A stretch of DNA of 64,000 bases, taken from contig JACKNF010000011.1 in assembly GCA_024234995.1 (NCBI GenBank), forward strand, positions 1 to 64,000. The letters are read 5' to 3'. The position numbers and the translations under genes were made by a program. Origin of the DNA: Gammaproteobacteria bacterium. GTDB lineage: Bacteria; Pseudomonadota; Gammaproteobacteria; Competibacterales; Competibacteraceae. Below, piece by piece: positions 51,325 to 60,356 of this stretch. The notes under the pieces are model-generated. The model saw only the letters and a list, made by a program, of their open reading frames with translations, was not told the DNA's origin and did not search any database. Every line of letters starts with the position of its first letter. Position 1 is the first letter of the stretch.

Positions 51325-54300
51325 TTATTTTAAGACCTTTCGTTGACGCATGAAAAACCGGTACAGCACTGGCACCACGAATAGCGTCAGCACCGTTGAG
51401 AAGGCCAGCCCCCAGACGATACTGGCCGCCACCGGTCCCCACAGTAACGACTTTCCGGCCAGCCCGAACGCCAGCGAAAACAGCCCAGCGATGGTGGTGC
51501 CGGTGGTCATCAGAATAGCGATCACCCGCCGCCGCGCCGCATAGAGTGTGGCATGCAATGTCCTCATACCCTTGGCCCGGCGGGCATTGGCGGCATCGAT
51601 CAGCACAATGGCCGCGTTTACTGCGATGCCGGTCAGGGCGATCACTCCATACAAGGTGTACAGCGACATGGGGTTGCCAGAAACCAACAGGCCCAACGTG
51701 ACCCCGGTGAACGCCAACGGCACGGTGACCAGGATCAGGAAGGGTTGGAAATAACTACGGAACTGGGCGGCCAGGATCAGGTAAATCAGCCCTACCCCAA
51801 GCAGGAACAAAGGTCCCATAGCGTCCAGCGATTCATTAATGTCATCCAGCTCGCCGGAGAAATCGAGATCGGTGTTGGGGTAGCGCGCCCGGATCAACTC
51901 CCATTCTTTACGTAGCGTGTTGTTCGCAGAGAGCGTGTCATTAAGGTCAGGGTCGAGATCAGCTTCCACGGTGATTGCCCGGCGCAAGTTCCAGTGGCGG
52001 ATCAGGCCCAGACTCTCACGCTCCTCTGCGACCAGCAATGCGCCCAAGGCCGTGGTTTTTCCACCCGGGAGTGCTACTGGATCATCCAGTATCTCCCTCA
52101 CGCGAGCTACAGTCTGCGGTTTGGCGCGCACGCGCAGTTCTACTTTTTCACCTTGATCACGCAGATCGGCGACCACTTCGCCGTCCAGATGGAGCCGCAC
52201 CAGCTGGGCGACCCGCCCTGGGTCCAATCCCGCGTTACGGGCAGCGGTGACATCCACATGCAGGCTTAGTTCGGCACGGCCCGTAGTGTCGTTATCCACC
52301 ACGTCACGGGCGCCGGGAATCTTGGTTACGATGGTCTTCACCGCATCGGCAGCAGCGCGGAGTTCCTGACGGTTATCAGCGCGTACTTTGACACTCACCG
52401 GCTTGGCGATCGGCGGGCCGCCAGACAGTTTAAGGAAGGAAATCGCCGCTCGTCCAGGCGTATGGGTGACAGCTTCGCGCATGTTTTCAATAATTGGATC
52501 GAGTCCGCGCATCTCTGGCGTTGCTGGGTTGAGCGACACAGCGATCTGGCCGTACTGATCACCGTAGAGCACCTCGGTTTCGGTAAACTGGATGCCTGCC
52601 AGCGAAACTACCGAACGCGCTTCACCTGCATGCAGTCCTGCATGTACTCGTTTCTCGACCGCCAAGGTCTGCCGCAAAGTTTCCTCCAGCGGGGCATCCG
52701 CCGGCATGTCCACATTGACGTAGTACAGGCGGATCGGATCGAACGCGAAGAACTGGAACTTCACCCACCCAGCGCCTACCGCGGCGCCTGCACCGAGGAA
52801 CAATATCAGCGCAAGACCCAGGTAACGAACTGGGTAGCGCATGACATGAATCAACAATCGGGTGTATTGAAGCCGCACCCAGTGAGTCCATCGTTCACGC
52901 AGCGCTTGGGTTTTTGAACGGCGGATGGCGTGATTACCTAACGCGCTCACATGGGCGGGCAGCATCCAGAACGCCTCGATGAGGCTGATTACCAACCCAG
53001 TTGTGACCACAAAGGGAATAACGAACATAAATTTGCCGACAATCCCCGGCAACAGCATCAGCGGCAGGAAGGCGGCGATCGTTGTGGACACTGCCGCCAG
53101 CACGGGCAAGCCAACCTCATGCAGCGCATCCAGAACGGCGTCGAGCGCTGCCATGCCGCGCTCCATGCGAAAATAGGTAGCTTCAACAATGACGACCGCA
53201 TCGTCCACCAGCATGCCCAATACAATGACGATGCCCAGCAATACCGAAACATTCAGTGTTGATCCGGTTGCATCCAGCAGCATGAAGGCGCCGGTCACCG
53301 AAAACACGACGCCAAGCGCCACCATGGTAGCGATACGTGAACCCAGGAACAGCCAGCACACCCCCAACACTAGCAGCAGGCCGATGGCGGCGTTGTTCTG
53401 CATCACACGCAGCGCTTGGCGGGTGGGAACGGTCTGATCATCGGTCAGGGTGAGCTTCAGGCCGCTCCCGGCCAGCACTGCATTCTTGCGCTCAATGTAA
53501 TCGCGAATCCGGCCCACGAGCTCCAGCGTGTTGGTGTAACCGATCTTGGTGATGGATAGCATCACGCCGGGCTGACCGTTCATGGCAGCCAGTTGCAGCG
53601 CATCGTCGCGGCCGCGCCGTACCTGAGCGACTGCGTCCAGTGGAATGCGGGCATCGGCCGCGCTCGATGGTTGCAGGTAGAAATCCGCAAGAAGTTCCGG
53701 ATCGGCGGTGGTGCCGCTAACTCGCACCAGCCATTCGCCGCCGCCGGTTTTGATCTTGCCAGCGAACACATCGCGAAACCACAGCCGCAATGCCTCGGCC
53801 AAATCCAGTGCGGTCAGACCGCGCGCTGCCAGCGCCGGCGGGTCGAATTCGACTTGCAACTCCGGATCTTGAAAACCGAGCGCCAGCACTGCATCGACGC
53901 CGGGAATTCGTTCCAGATCATCCTTGATCACCCGCGTGGCAGAGCGTAGATGTTCATCATCGGCCTGCCCGGTCAACATCACCATGGCGGTAGGAAAGCC
54001 GTTGGAGGTGGTGATTTCGATAATTTCCGGATCCTGGGTTTCCACGGGCAGTTCGGCGTTAGCCTTGTTTTGGATTTCGCGGCGCAGGTCATTGACCCGT
54101 TTATCGAACACCCGTACTGGGATATCACGGAACCGGACCAGAATGTTTGAGACTCCTTCGCGGGAGGAACTAATAACGAACTTGAGATCCTGGACCTTAC
54201 GAACGGCATCCTCCAAGGGGTTGGTGACCCGCTTTTCCACATCTTCGGCGGAAGCGCCAGGCAGGATCGTAATAACGTTAACCCAGTTAAAATTGATTTC

Positions 54301-54429
54301 CGGGTCCTGTTCACGAGGCATGCGTGAGTAGGCGGCCAGCCCCATTAAGATGACCACTACGAAAGCAATGTTGGCCAGCGGGTGGTTGGTAATCAGCATT
54401 CGGACGAAGCGCATTTCAGCGTGTTCCAT
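51325..54429 (-). CDS. RND family efflux transporter permease
   Basis: A 1034-residue inner-membrane proton antiporter of the AcrB/HAE superfamily. Twelve helices and two large periplasmic loops are evident. The proton-relay Asp pair is in VLGMLVDDAVVIVEATYF (TM4), and the early VTIxPGAS-type motif reads ITILPGASAEDVEKRVTNPLE (split over the first loop). The N-terminal MRFVRMLITNHPLANIAFV and the ALDAVLDALHEVGLPVLAAVS segment are typical. It overlaps the adaptor gene by 14 bases. No TolC-type outer-membrane gene is nearby. Substrate cannot be inferred. Confidence 0.93.
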   Translation of the reverse strand: MEHAEMRFVRMLITNHPLANIAFVVVILMGLAAYSRMPREQDPEINFNWVNVITILPGASAEDVEKRVTNPLEDAVRKVQDLKFVISSSREGVSNILVRFRDIPVRVFDKRVNDLRREIQNKANAELPVETQDPEIIEITTSNGFPTAMVMLTGQADDEHLRSATRVIKDDLERIPGVDAVLALGFQDPELQVEFDPPALAARGLTALDLAEALRLWFRDVFAGKIKTGGGEWLVRVSGTTADPELLADFYLQPSSAADARIPLDAVAQVRRGRDDALQLAAMNGQPGVMLSITKIGYTNTLELVGRIRDYIERKNAVLAGSGLKLTLTDDQTVPTRQALRVMQNNAAIGLLLVLGVCWLFLGSRIATMVALGVVFSVTGAFMLLDATGSTLNVSVLLGIVIVLGMLVDDAVVIVEATYFRMERGMAALDAVLDALHEVGLPVLAAVSTTIAAFLPLMLLPGIVGKFMFVIPFVVTTGLVISLIEAFWMLPAHVSALGNHAIRRSKTQALRERWTHWVRLQYTRLLIHVMRYPVRYLGLALILFLGAGAAVGAGWVKFQFFAFDPIRLYYVNVDMPADAPLEETLRQTLAVEKRVHAGLHAGEARSVVSLAGIQFTETEVLYGDQYGQIAVSLNPATPEMRGLDPIIENMREAVTHTPGRAAISFLKLSGGPPIAKPVSVKVRADNRQELRAAADAVKTIVTKIPGARDVVDNDTTGRAELSLHVDVTAARNAGLDPGRVAQLVRLHLDGEVVADLRDQGEKVELRVRAKPQTVARVREILDDPVALPGGKTTALGALLVAEERESLGLIRHWNLRRAITVEADLDPDLNDTLSANNTLRKEWELIRARYPNTDLDFSGELDDINESLDAMGPLFLLGVGLIYLILAAQFRSYFQPFLILVTVPLAFTGVTLGLLVSGNPMSLYTLYGVIALTGIAVNAAIVLIDAANARRAKGMRTLHATLYAARRRVIAILMTTGTTIAGLFSLAFGLAGKSLLWGPVAASIVWGLAFSTVLTLFVVPVLYRFFMRQRKVLK

Positions 54430-55432
54430 CCACGGTCACGGACTGGCCATCGTTTAGACCTTGTTGGCCGTGCGTAACGACCAAGGTTTCTGATGGTAGA
54501 GCTATGGCAAAGGGTCGGCCTTCTTGGGCATCGGGGATTGGTACGAAACGAGCGTGGCCGTTTTCCACAACAAAGATTCCTAATGCTTGGTCACGCTGAA
54601 CCAGCAACCCGGCAGACAACAGCACACGGGCGCCCTCCCAGTGCAGAATGCCGCTGCTACCCGGTGGCGCTGCTGGGCCGGTAAACGCCAGTCGAGCGAT
54701 CTGGGTACGCGCGGCAACATCCACAACTGGCGATAATCGTAGTAATCGTACCGGATAATGTTGCCCTTGGCTGTCGAAGGTCAGTTTATGCGCTTGCAGC
54801 AACCCGTCCGCCTGAGCCGCTTGTATCGGAGCCTCAACCTCTGGCGGCGCCAAATCGACAAGACGTAACAGGGTGATTCCCGGTGTGGCTAGCGCACCGG
54901 CCTGTGCTTGGCGTTCCAGTACCACCCCGGAAAAAGGGGCGGCAATCCGGCATTTCTCCACATTGCGCCTTGCTACGGCTTGTTGCGCCTGGGCGACGTC
55001 ACGATCAGCCTCGGCAGCCTGAACACCGGTTCGCAACTCCATCACGGCGTCATCCGATACAAACTGCTTCTTGCGCAGCGATAAACCTTGCTGGAGCCGT
55101 TGTTCCGCCAAGGCCACGCGCGCCTGTGCTGCTTTCACCTGCGCATCGGCCTGTGCCAACGCCAGCCGGTAGTCCGTGTTGTCGAGTTCCAGCAATAATT
55201 GTCCGTTTTTAACCTTGCCGCCGACTTCGGCATGAATACGTGCGACTTTGGCGGTGACTTCGGCGGCAATGCGGCTGTCGTTGGGTGCAATGACGCTGGC
55301 CGGTGCCGTGCTTCGTTCAGGCAATGCTGCTTCACGGAAGGGGCGGGCGCTGACGCTGACAGGATCAGTATCCTGAGCCAAGATGACCGGGCAGAACAGC
55401 AGGCCGGCAAGAAGCAGAGCAATTCGTGGCAT
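54416..55432 (-). CDS. RND efflux periplasmic adaptor (membrane fusion protein)
   Basis: Links the RND pump to an outer-membrane channel. From the ATG at 55432 (GAGG 9 bases upstream) it has 338 residues: a signal peptide ending VILA, no lipobox, a barrel-sandwich domain with APNDSRIAAEVTAKV and GGKVKNGQLLLELD, a helical hairpin of about 70 residues (AQADAQVKAAQARVALAEQRL and following), RIAAPFSGVVLERQAQAGA, and a C-terminal beta domain. The longer frame to 55492 would mask the signal peptide. Confidence 0.92.
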   Translation of the reverse strand: MPRIALLLAGLLFCPVILAQDTDPVSVSARPFREAALPERSTAPASVIAPNDSRIAAEVTAKVARIHAEVGGKVKNGQLLLELDNTDYRLALAQADAQVKAAQARVALAEQRLQQGLSLRKKQFVSDDAVMELRTGVQAAEADRDVAQAQQAVARRNVEKCRIAAPFSGVVLERQAQAGALATPGITLLRLVDLAPPEVEAPIQAAQADGLLQAHKLTFDSQGQHYPVRLLRLSPVVDVAARTQIARLAFTGPAAPPGSSGILHWEGARVLLSAGLLVQRDQALGIFVVENGHARFVPIPDAQEGRPFAIALPSETLVVTHGQQGLNDGQSVTVDGTR

Positions 55433-56118
55433 GGGGATTTGCCTCAAACGTTGCGGCGAGCGTTGCGGATATTGTTCAGTAATTGTAATCATTCAGTCCT
55501 CTCACCCCCTCCCAAGGGAAAGAGGTTGAGGTAGTAAGCTATTGAAATTGCTACTTTCCAACCCGGTGGCGGGAATGCTGCCGAATTTGAGGATTGGCTT
55601 CACTACCCCGGTGTTCTGCGTGAGCCGGCTTGCGGTGGCAACATCGCCCACAGCGAAATACCTTCACTTGCTCTTGGGCAATATCGCGTCTTGGACAATG
55701 ACGGGGGATGCACATAGGCTTGATCTCATCGATGCAGATGATTAGTTGCAGAGTATGAATCTGGTCTATTGATGGATGGATGGCTTATTCATCGTGATTC
55801 TACTCCAGAATCAACTTATTTTTTATAATTCTATAGATTCAAATGGTTACAAAATACTTTTCTAGGACTATACCAAAAAGTATGCAAATCAGCTGCGGGC
55901 GGCTAATCCGTTTCGCAGGATTGGCACGATGTCCGTTGCTCAGGCGGGCGTAGCGCATCATCATATTTAGCGATGCCTAACCACGTATTCCATGAATACC
56001 GGGAGCGGATGAGTGTTGTAGCGTCTAAAAGCGGTGGTTTGCGAATTCGCAATGAGGATGATTGCCTGAGGGTGCAGGATCCATCCATTAATAATGGTGG
56101 CTATCAAGGAGATCATCA
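55433..56118. other. Long intergenic stretch without a supported gene
   Basis: At 55500-55530 there is a degenerate purine/pyrimidine inverted repeat of the same type as near 11308. A minus-strand frame of 54 codons (55551-55715) has an unusual Cys/His pattern (CIPRHCP and FRCGRCCHRK) but no ribosome-binding site. A second minus-strand frame at 55903-56088 ends in CQSCETD. I recognise neither and regard them as remnants or chance. AAGGAGAT before 56119 belongs to the DUF2202 gene. Confidence 0.35.
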
Positions 56119-56787
56119 ATGACGTTACTGCAATCCTGGTTTTGCTATCGTGCGCTCTGCCGGTTCTCAGTCGTGGTTTTGACTGTCGCTTTGGCCGCGC
56201 CTTGGACGCTCGCTGTTGCTGAGCTGAGCACCGGATCGGTTCAGACTTTAATTTTCATGCGTGAGGAAGAGAAGTTAGCCCGGGATGTCTACCTGACTTT
56301 GAACGAGGTATGGGAGCAGCCGGTCTTTGCCAATATTGCCCGGTCTGAGCAGGAACACATGGATGCTATGTTGGCCATGCTGGATCGCTATGGACTTCCC
56401 GATTCAGCCACGACGGTGGTTGGGATATTCAACAACAGTGATTTACAGTCGCTGTACGATGATCTTATCCGTCGTGGTCAACAATCGGTGACTGAAGCGT
56501 TATTTGCCGGTGCAGCGATCGAGGAAATGGATATTCTTGATCTGCAACAGGCACTTGCCGATGAGGGATTGCCTGCGGATTTGCGGCAGAGTTATGAAAA
56601 CTTACTTGCCGCTTCCGGTAATCATCTGCGCGCTTTTGTGCGCAATATTGAAAATCAAGGGTTGGTTTACGAGGCGCAATTCATGACCAATGAGCAATTG
56701 ACAGCGGTTTTGAGTATGCCAACCCAGCGTCCAGGCTCGAATTCCGGTCAAATCGGGCGCGGCGGCAATGGTGGACGCTGGCGCTAG
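56119..56787 (+). CDS. Exported DUF2202 ferritin-like domain protein
   Basis: A 222-residue protein with a signal peptide (about residues 1-34, cut near LAVA) and a DUF2202 four-helix domain. Likely metal-site residues are in FMREEEKLARDVYLTL (residues about 46-61) and SEQEHMDAMLAML (about 76-88), with a further EEMDILDLQQAL and LAASGNHLRAF later. The tail is Gly/Arg/Ser-rich. AAGGAGAT lies 6 bases before the ATG. The function is unknown; ferritin-like folds suggest a di-metal centre in the periplasm. It stands alone. Confidence 0.85.
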   Translation: MTLLQSWFCYRALCRFSVVVLTVALAAPWTLAVAELSTGSVQTLIFMREEEKLARDVYLTLNEVWEQPVFANIARSEQEHMDAMLAMLDRYGLPDSATTVVGIFNNSDLQSLYDDLIRRGQQSVTEALFAGAAIEEMDILDLQQALADEGLPADLRQSYENLLAASGNHLRAFVRNIENQGLVYEAQFMTNEQLTAVLSMPTQRPGSNSGQIGRGGNGGRWR

Positions 56788-57209
56788 TTAAGGTGAAAAC
56801 CTATGAGTTATGTCGACGGAAGAAGATACAGCGTCTCTTCCCCAGAAGGAGCGGAATTCTGTGGAAGATCTCTGCCCCTTAGACAAAGTCTTTGAATAAG
56901 ATAGGTAATCCCCCGGCTCCGCCGGGGATGCCTTAGGCACTCGGCGATTCCGGGAGTCCATCGGGGAAATTTCCATTGTAAGCCGCCAAAGCATACGATG
57001 GGGAGAATTCCGGTGGGCTATGCGCAAAGCCGAAGGCACTTTGAAAATCTTGATGGCAACAATACCGGAATACCAGAAGGTAGACCTAGTTGATCGGACA
57101 GAGTACTCAGGTAGTGTGCCGTGATATCCCCATGCAATCCTTTTTCAAAGGGGGAGCAAAGTGCCAGGGCCTAAATCGCGGGGCTACTTCCTGGGTAGAG
57201 GTCAGGCCG
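56788..57209. other. Intergenic stretch with a strong GC hairpin, possibly an element remnant
   Basis: CCCCGGC (56911-56917) and GCCGGGG (56921-56927) form a perfect 7-bp hairpin with a three-base loop. The flanking 250 bases form an open minus-strand frame (56788-57039) of low-complexity, Arg/Ser/Pro-rich reading that I do not believe is a normal protein. The block reads like the end of a mobile or repeated extragenic element, without identifiable inverted termini. The remainder up to the histidine-kinase stop shows no feature. Confidence 0.35.
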
Positions 57210-58625
57210 TCAGCGCGGCAGCTCCAGTACTGCCTCCAATCCGCCTGTTGGGTGATTACGCAAACTGAGCTCACCTCCGTGAGCGTGGGCAATGTTACGG
57301 GCGATGCTTAGCCCCAGACCCGTACCGCCGGTATTGCGGTTGCGTGAGCTTTCTAGCCGGTAAAAGGGTTCAAAAACCCGCTCCAACTCAGTGCTGGGGA
57401 TACCAGGGCCATGATCACGAACGGTTAGCGTCAGACGGTCCGGCCGATCCGCAACCGTAATTTCAACATCTTGTCCATATGTTAGGGCATTACTCACTAG
57501 ATTAGTCAGGCAGCGTTTCAGCGCCAGCAGCCGGCAGCGTAAGGGTTGGTGAACGACACCGTTGATACGCACTTCTTGGCCGGCATCTTCAGCTTCTTCC
57601 CGCAGGCAATCCAGCAGGGCATTAAGGTCCACCCGCGCCATCGGCTCGGAATCCTCGCCGCCGCGCAGAAAATCCAGCGAAGTTTGCACCATACGCTGCA
57701 TCTCATCGAGATCAGCTTGAAATTTTTCCTGCAACAGCGAATCGTCCAATAACTCAGTCCGTAGCCGCAGCCGGGTAATAGGGGTCTTGAGGTCATGGGA
57801 AACGGCGGCCAGGATGCGGTTACGATCTTCGAGATAGCGGATCAGCCGCTCCTGCATGATGTTAAACGCTTGGGCAGCCTGTTGCACCTCCAGCGGCCCG
57901 GTTTCAGCCAGTGGCGGGCGGCGGATGTCGCGACCCAGTTCCGCAGCCGCATCCGCCAGCACACTCAAGGGACGGGTCAAAGCGCGCACTGCCAGCGCTG
58001 CCAGTACCAGGACCGAGAGCAGCAAGATCAGCAGGATCAGTAACAATCGAGCTGGCCAGGCGATCACCTCTTCCGGCAATACTTGCTGGAAGGTGACCGT
58101 TGCCCCGTCGATCAGCCGTACCTGTACCACGAAATTACGCAGTCCCAACATCATGGCATGCATACGCCAATGCGGAGGCCGGCCGGTCTCGTAGCGCCGG
58201 AGTGCAGGTGAATCTGGAGTGACCCAAGGAGGGCGATTGGCGTGCGGCGGTGGCGGCAGATCGCCGGTAATTTCCACTTGAAAGAGCCGATCCGAGCCCA
58301 GTTGTCGGCGGAGCAGAGTACGGAACAATGTCGTCTGATAACGCTCATCCGTCGTGGATTCATCGGACCAGGGCAAGTCCAGACTGAGGCGGGTCGGTGG
58401 TAAATCCAGCGCTGCTGCCAGTCGCCGCCGCTCAATTTCATCTAGCGTATCGAGTAGCTTGACGATAGCAGCAATGCGTTGAGCAACATGGCCGCCAATG
58501 GCGTGATAGAGTGCCTGATCACGATCCTGCAACAAGATAGCAGCACTGAACAACTGAGCGATAATCAATCCACCGGTCAGAAATAAGGTCAACCGGCCCA
58601 ATAGAGATTGTGGCAGCAGGCGCAT
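57210..58625 (-). CDS. Sensor histidine kinase (EnvZ/RstB-like)
   Basis: A 471-residue membrane kinase. It has two membrane helices (about residues 12-32 and 190-212) flanking a periplasmic sensor region rich in Pro (GDLPPPPHANRPPWV), then a HAMP domain (LTRPLSVLADAAAELG), an H-box with the phospho-acceptor His277 (AAVSHDLKTPITRLRLR), an N-box (RCLTNLVSNALTYG), and DHGPGIPSTELERVFEPFYR plus GTGLGLSIAR in the ATPase domain. The ATG overlaps the regulator stop (TAATG). It likely senses envelope stress or a periplasmic ligand, given the divergent Spy-like gene. Confidence 0.93.
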   Translation of the reverse strand: MRLLPQSLLGRLTLFLTGGLIIAQLFSAAILLQDRDQALYHAIGGHVAQRIAAIVKLLDTLDEIERRRLAAALDLPPTRLSLDLPWSDESTTDERYQTTLFRTLLRRQLGSDRLFQVEITGDLPPPPHANRPPWVTPDSPALRRYETGRPPHWRMHAMMLGLRNFVVQVRLIDGATVTFQQVLPEEVIAWPARLLLILLILLLSVLVLAALAVRALTRPLSVLADAAAELGRDIRRPPLAETGPLEVQQAAQAFNIMQERLIRYLEDRNRILAAVSHDLKTPITRLRLRTELLDDSLLQEKFQADLDEMQRMVQTSLDFLRGGEDSEPMARVDLNALLDCLREEAEDAGQEVRINGVVHQPLRCRLLALKRCLTNLVSNALTYGQDVEITVADRPDRLTLTVRDHGPGIPSTELERVFEPFYRLESSRNRNTGGTGLGLSIARNIAHAHGGELSLRNHPTGGLEAVLELPR

Positions 58626-59335
58626 TAATATTCCGGATGGACCGGTACGGTTAGTAAATAACCTTCGTTGCGAATAGTCTTAATGAGAGTCGCTTCACGG
58701 GGATCATCACGCAAGCGCCGGCGTAATCGGCTCACTTGCATGTCAATGCTGCGATCAAATGGCATGGCCTCACGGCCTTGGGTCAGGTCCAGTAACTGGT
58801 CACGGTTCCAGACCCGTTGCGGATGCTCAAGAAATATTCGCAATAGCCGGTATTCACTGGCGCCCAAAGGAATTAGAACTCTATCCGGGGCAATCAGTTG
58901 CCGGGTAGCGACTTCGAGGGTCCAGCCAGCAAAATGGAAGCGTTTCGCTTCACCCGGATCGCCAACGGGATCGTGGACTCTGCGCAGCACACCCTTGATG
59001 CGGGCCAGCAGCTCGCGAGGATTGAATGGCTTCGGTAGATAGTCATCCGCGCCCATTTCCAGGCCAACAATGCGGTCGGTATCATCGCCACGGGCAGTCA
59101 GCATGATAATGGGAATTCGTGAACGGGCACGCAGATTGCGGCATAGGACCAGTCCGTCGTCACCGGGTAGCATTAAATCGAGAATGATTAGATCAACGGA
59201 TTCCCGTTCTAGCGCTGCCCATAGGCCGCGCCCATCCGCTGCGCTGCTTACCCGGAAACCGTTCCGCCCCAAATAATCACCCAGCAGTTCGCGCAGGCTG
59301 GGGTCGTCATCGACGATAAGAAGATGATCGTTCAT
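58625..59335 (-). CDS. OmpR-family response regulator
   Basis: A 236-residue transcription factor. The receiver domain has the acidic pocket Asp9/Asp10 (LLIVDDD), phospho-acceptor Asp53 (LIILDLMLPGDDG) and the Lys in DDYLPKPFNPREL. The winged-helix domain includes LGASEYRLLRIFLEHP, RSIDMQVSRLRRRLRDDP and IKTIRNEGYLLT. Sequence is closest in feel to OmpR/RstA-type regulators. It is co-transcribed with the kinase and divergent from the Spy-like gene, which it probably controls. Confidence 0.93.
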   Translation of the reverse strand: MNDHLLIVDDDPSLRELLGDYLGRNGFRVSSAADGRGLWAALERESVDLIILDLMLPGDDGLVLCRNLRARSRIPIIMLTARGDDTDRIVGLEMGADDYLPKPFNPRELLARIKGVLRRVHDPVGDPGEAKRFHFAGWTLEVATRQLIAPDRVLIPLGASEYRLLRIFLEHPQRVWNRDQLLDLTQGREAMPFDRSIDMQVSRLRRRLRDDPREATLIKTIRNEGYLLTVPVHPEY

Positions 59336-59410
59336 GGATTTATGTTATCAAAATTACTTGTTGAGGATCGAATATGCCAAAGACAGTGCTTGTTGAGCAA
59401 TTAGCTTTGA

Positions 59411-59459
59411 TACAATCCGTTACAAAATTCCTCTCCTTGCAAAACCCTAGTTACATAAT
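59411..59459 (+). promoter_or_regulatory. Candidate response-regulator operator between regulator and Spy-like gene
   Basis: TACAATCCGTTACA (59411-59424) matches 10 of 12 fixed positions of the RstA box TACATNTNGTTACA. A second GTTACATAAT lies at 59450-59459; the two GTTACA cores are 31 bases apart, three helical turns. The placement in the divergent promoter region, with the kinase-regulator pair on one side, supports a role in autoregulation and Spy-like gene control. Confidence 0.45.
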
Positions 59460-59503
59460 GGGCGTCTAATAAGCTCATGTTCAACGAGAAACCGAGGAGT
59501 TTA

Positions 59504-60103
59504 ATGATGAAAGCACTGCATAAGAATCTGTTGGCTGCTGCGGTAGTCGCTGGTTTAAGTCTATCCACTATTGTAATCGCCAGTCCTTGGGGAGGTTATG
59601 GCCCAATGATGGGTGGCGGTGATTGCCCAATGATGGGTGGACATGGTCCAATGATGGGTGGCGGCCGTCATGGCGGAGGATTTGGTCAGCGCCATGCAAT
59701 GATGCAGCAGTATCATGCCGAAAGGATGGAATTGCTGGAAGCGCGTCTTAAGCTGAAACCTGAGCAGGAAGTGGCCTGGAAAAACTTTCTAGCTGCCCAG
59801 GATGCTCATCGTGCAGTCATGTTTAAAGTCAGGCAGGAGATGCGCGACCGGGACGAAACCGCGCTGGCCCATTTTGAGGAACGGGTACAAACGATGGAGC
59901 AAAATCTAGCGAGCATGAAGGACATGGCCAAGGTGGCGGGTAGCCTCTATGCGGTCCTTGATTCAAACCAGAAGCAAGTCATGGATAAGTTTTTCACTGA
60001 CCAGCCCATGATGGGGCGCGGGCAAGGGCGTGGATGCGGCCCGGCTGCTGCAACAGCACAACCCGCTAATACGCCTGCCGGACCGGCTGACGAAAAAGAA
60101 TAA
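59504..60103 (+). CDS. Spy/CpxP (LTxxQ) family periplasmic protein
   Basis: A 199-residue exported protein. It has a signal peptide (about residues 1-26), a Met/Gly/His-rich segment with three PMMGG repeats (about 31-60), and a helical Spy-like domain with LKLKPEQEVAWKNF and the LTxxQ-type LDSNQKQVMDKFF. The C-terminus repeats PMMG and ends in an Ala/Pro tail. Spy and CpxP are periplasmic chaperones or stress sensors; the Met/His repeats could bind copper, which is inference. GAGGAG precedes the ATG pair at 59504/59507. Its terminator lies at 60127. Confidence 0.88.
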   Translation: MMKALHKNLLAAAVVAGLSLSTIVIASPWGGYGPMMGGGDCPMMGGHGPMMGGGRHGGGFGQRHAMMQQYHAERMELLEARLKLKPEQEVAWKNFLAAQDAHRAVMFKVRQEMRDRDETALAHFEERVQTMEQNLASMKDMAKVAGSLYAVLDSNQKQVMDKFFTDQPMMGRGQGRGCGPAAATAQPANTPAGPADEKE

Positions 60104-60126
60104 TTGATCTTTACCAAACCCCTTAG

Positions 60127-60164
60127 CAGGGGAGGCGCTTTCGGGTGCCTCCCCTGATTTTGTG
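60127..60164 (+). terminator. Rho-independent terminator of the Spy-like gene
   Basis: CAGGGGAGGC (60127-60136) and GCCTCCCCTG (60147-60156) form a perfect 10-bp stem with a ten-base loop, followed by ATTTTGT. It lies 24 bases after the stop codon. Confidence 0.92.
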
Positions 60165-60356
60165 CCGGGTTCTTCCAGTATTTTTATCGCGCCATTAGGT
60201 TTACAGAGCATCTAGCAGTCCAAATAAGTCCGCAAATTTGTTATGTTAATCAAATTAGCGGCACAGACGGCGCTCCAGGTATTCGATCTTTCACTTTAAA
60301 CCCTGGAGTCTTGAGCCTTGAATCTGACGCCCGCTTCCTCTTATGAGAAGGTAAGG

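Noticed and set aside
55542..55745. 67-codon plus-strand frame after the efflux adaptor gene
   Set aside because: It begins with TTG, has no ribosome-binding site and no recognisable similarity; the opposite frame is equally open.
59580..59665. CRISPR-like array from repeated CCAATGATGGGTGG units
   Set aside because: The units are too close, in frame with a signal-peptide protein, and encode a regular PMMGG pattern; there are no spacers.
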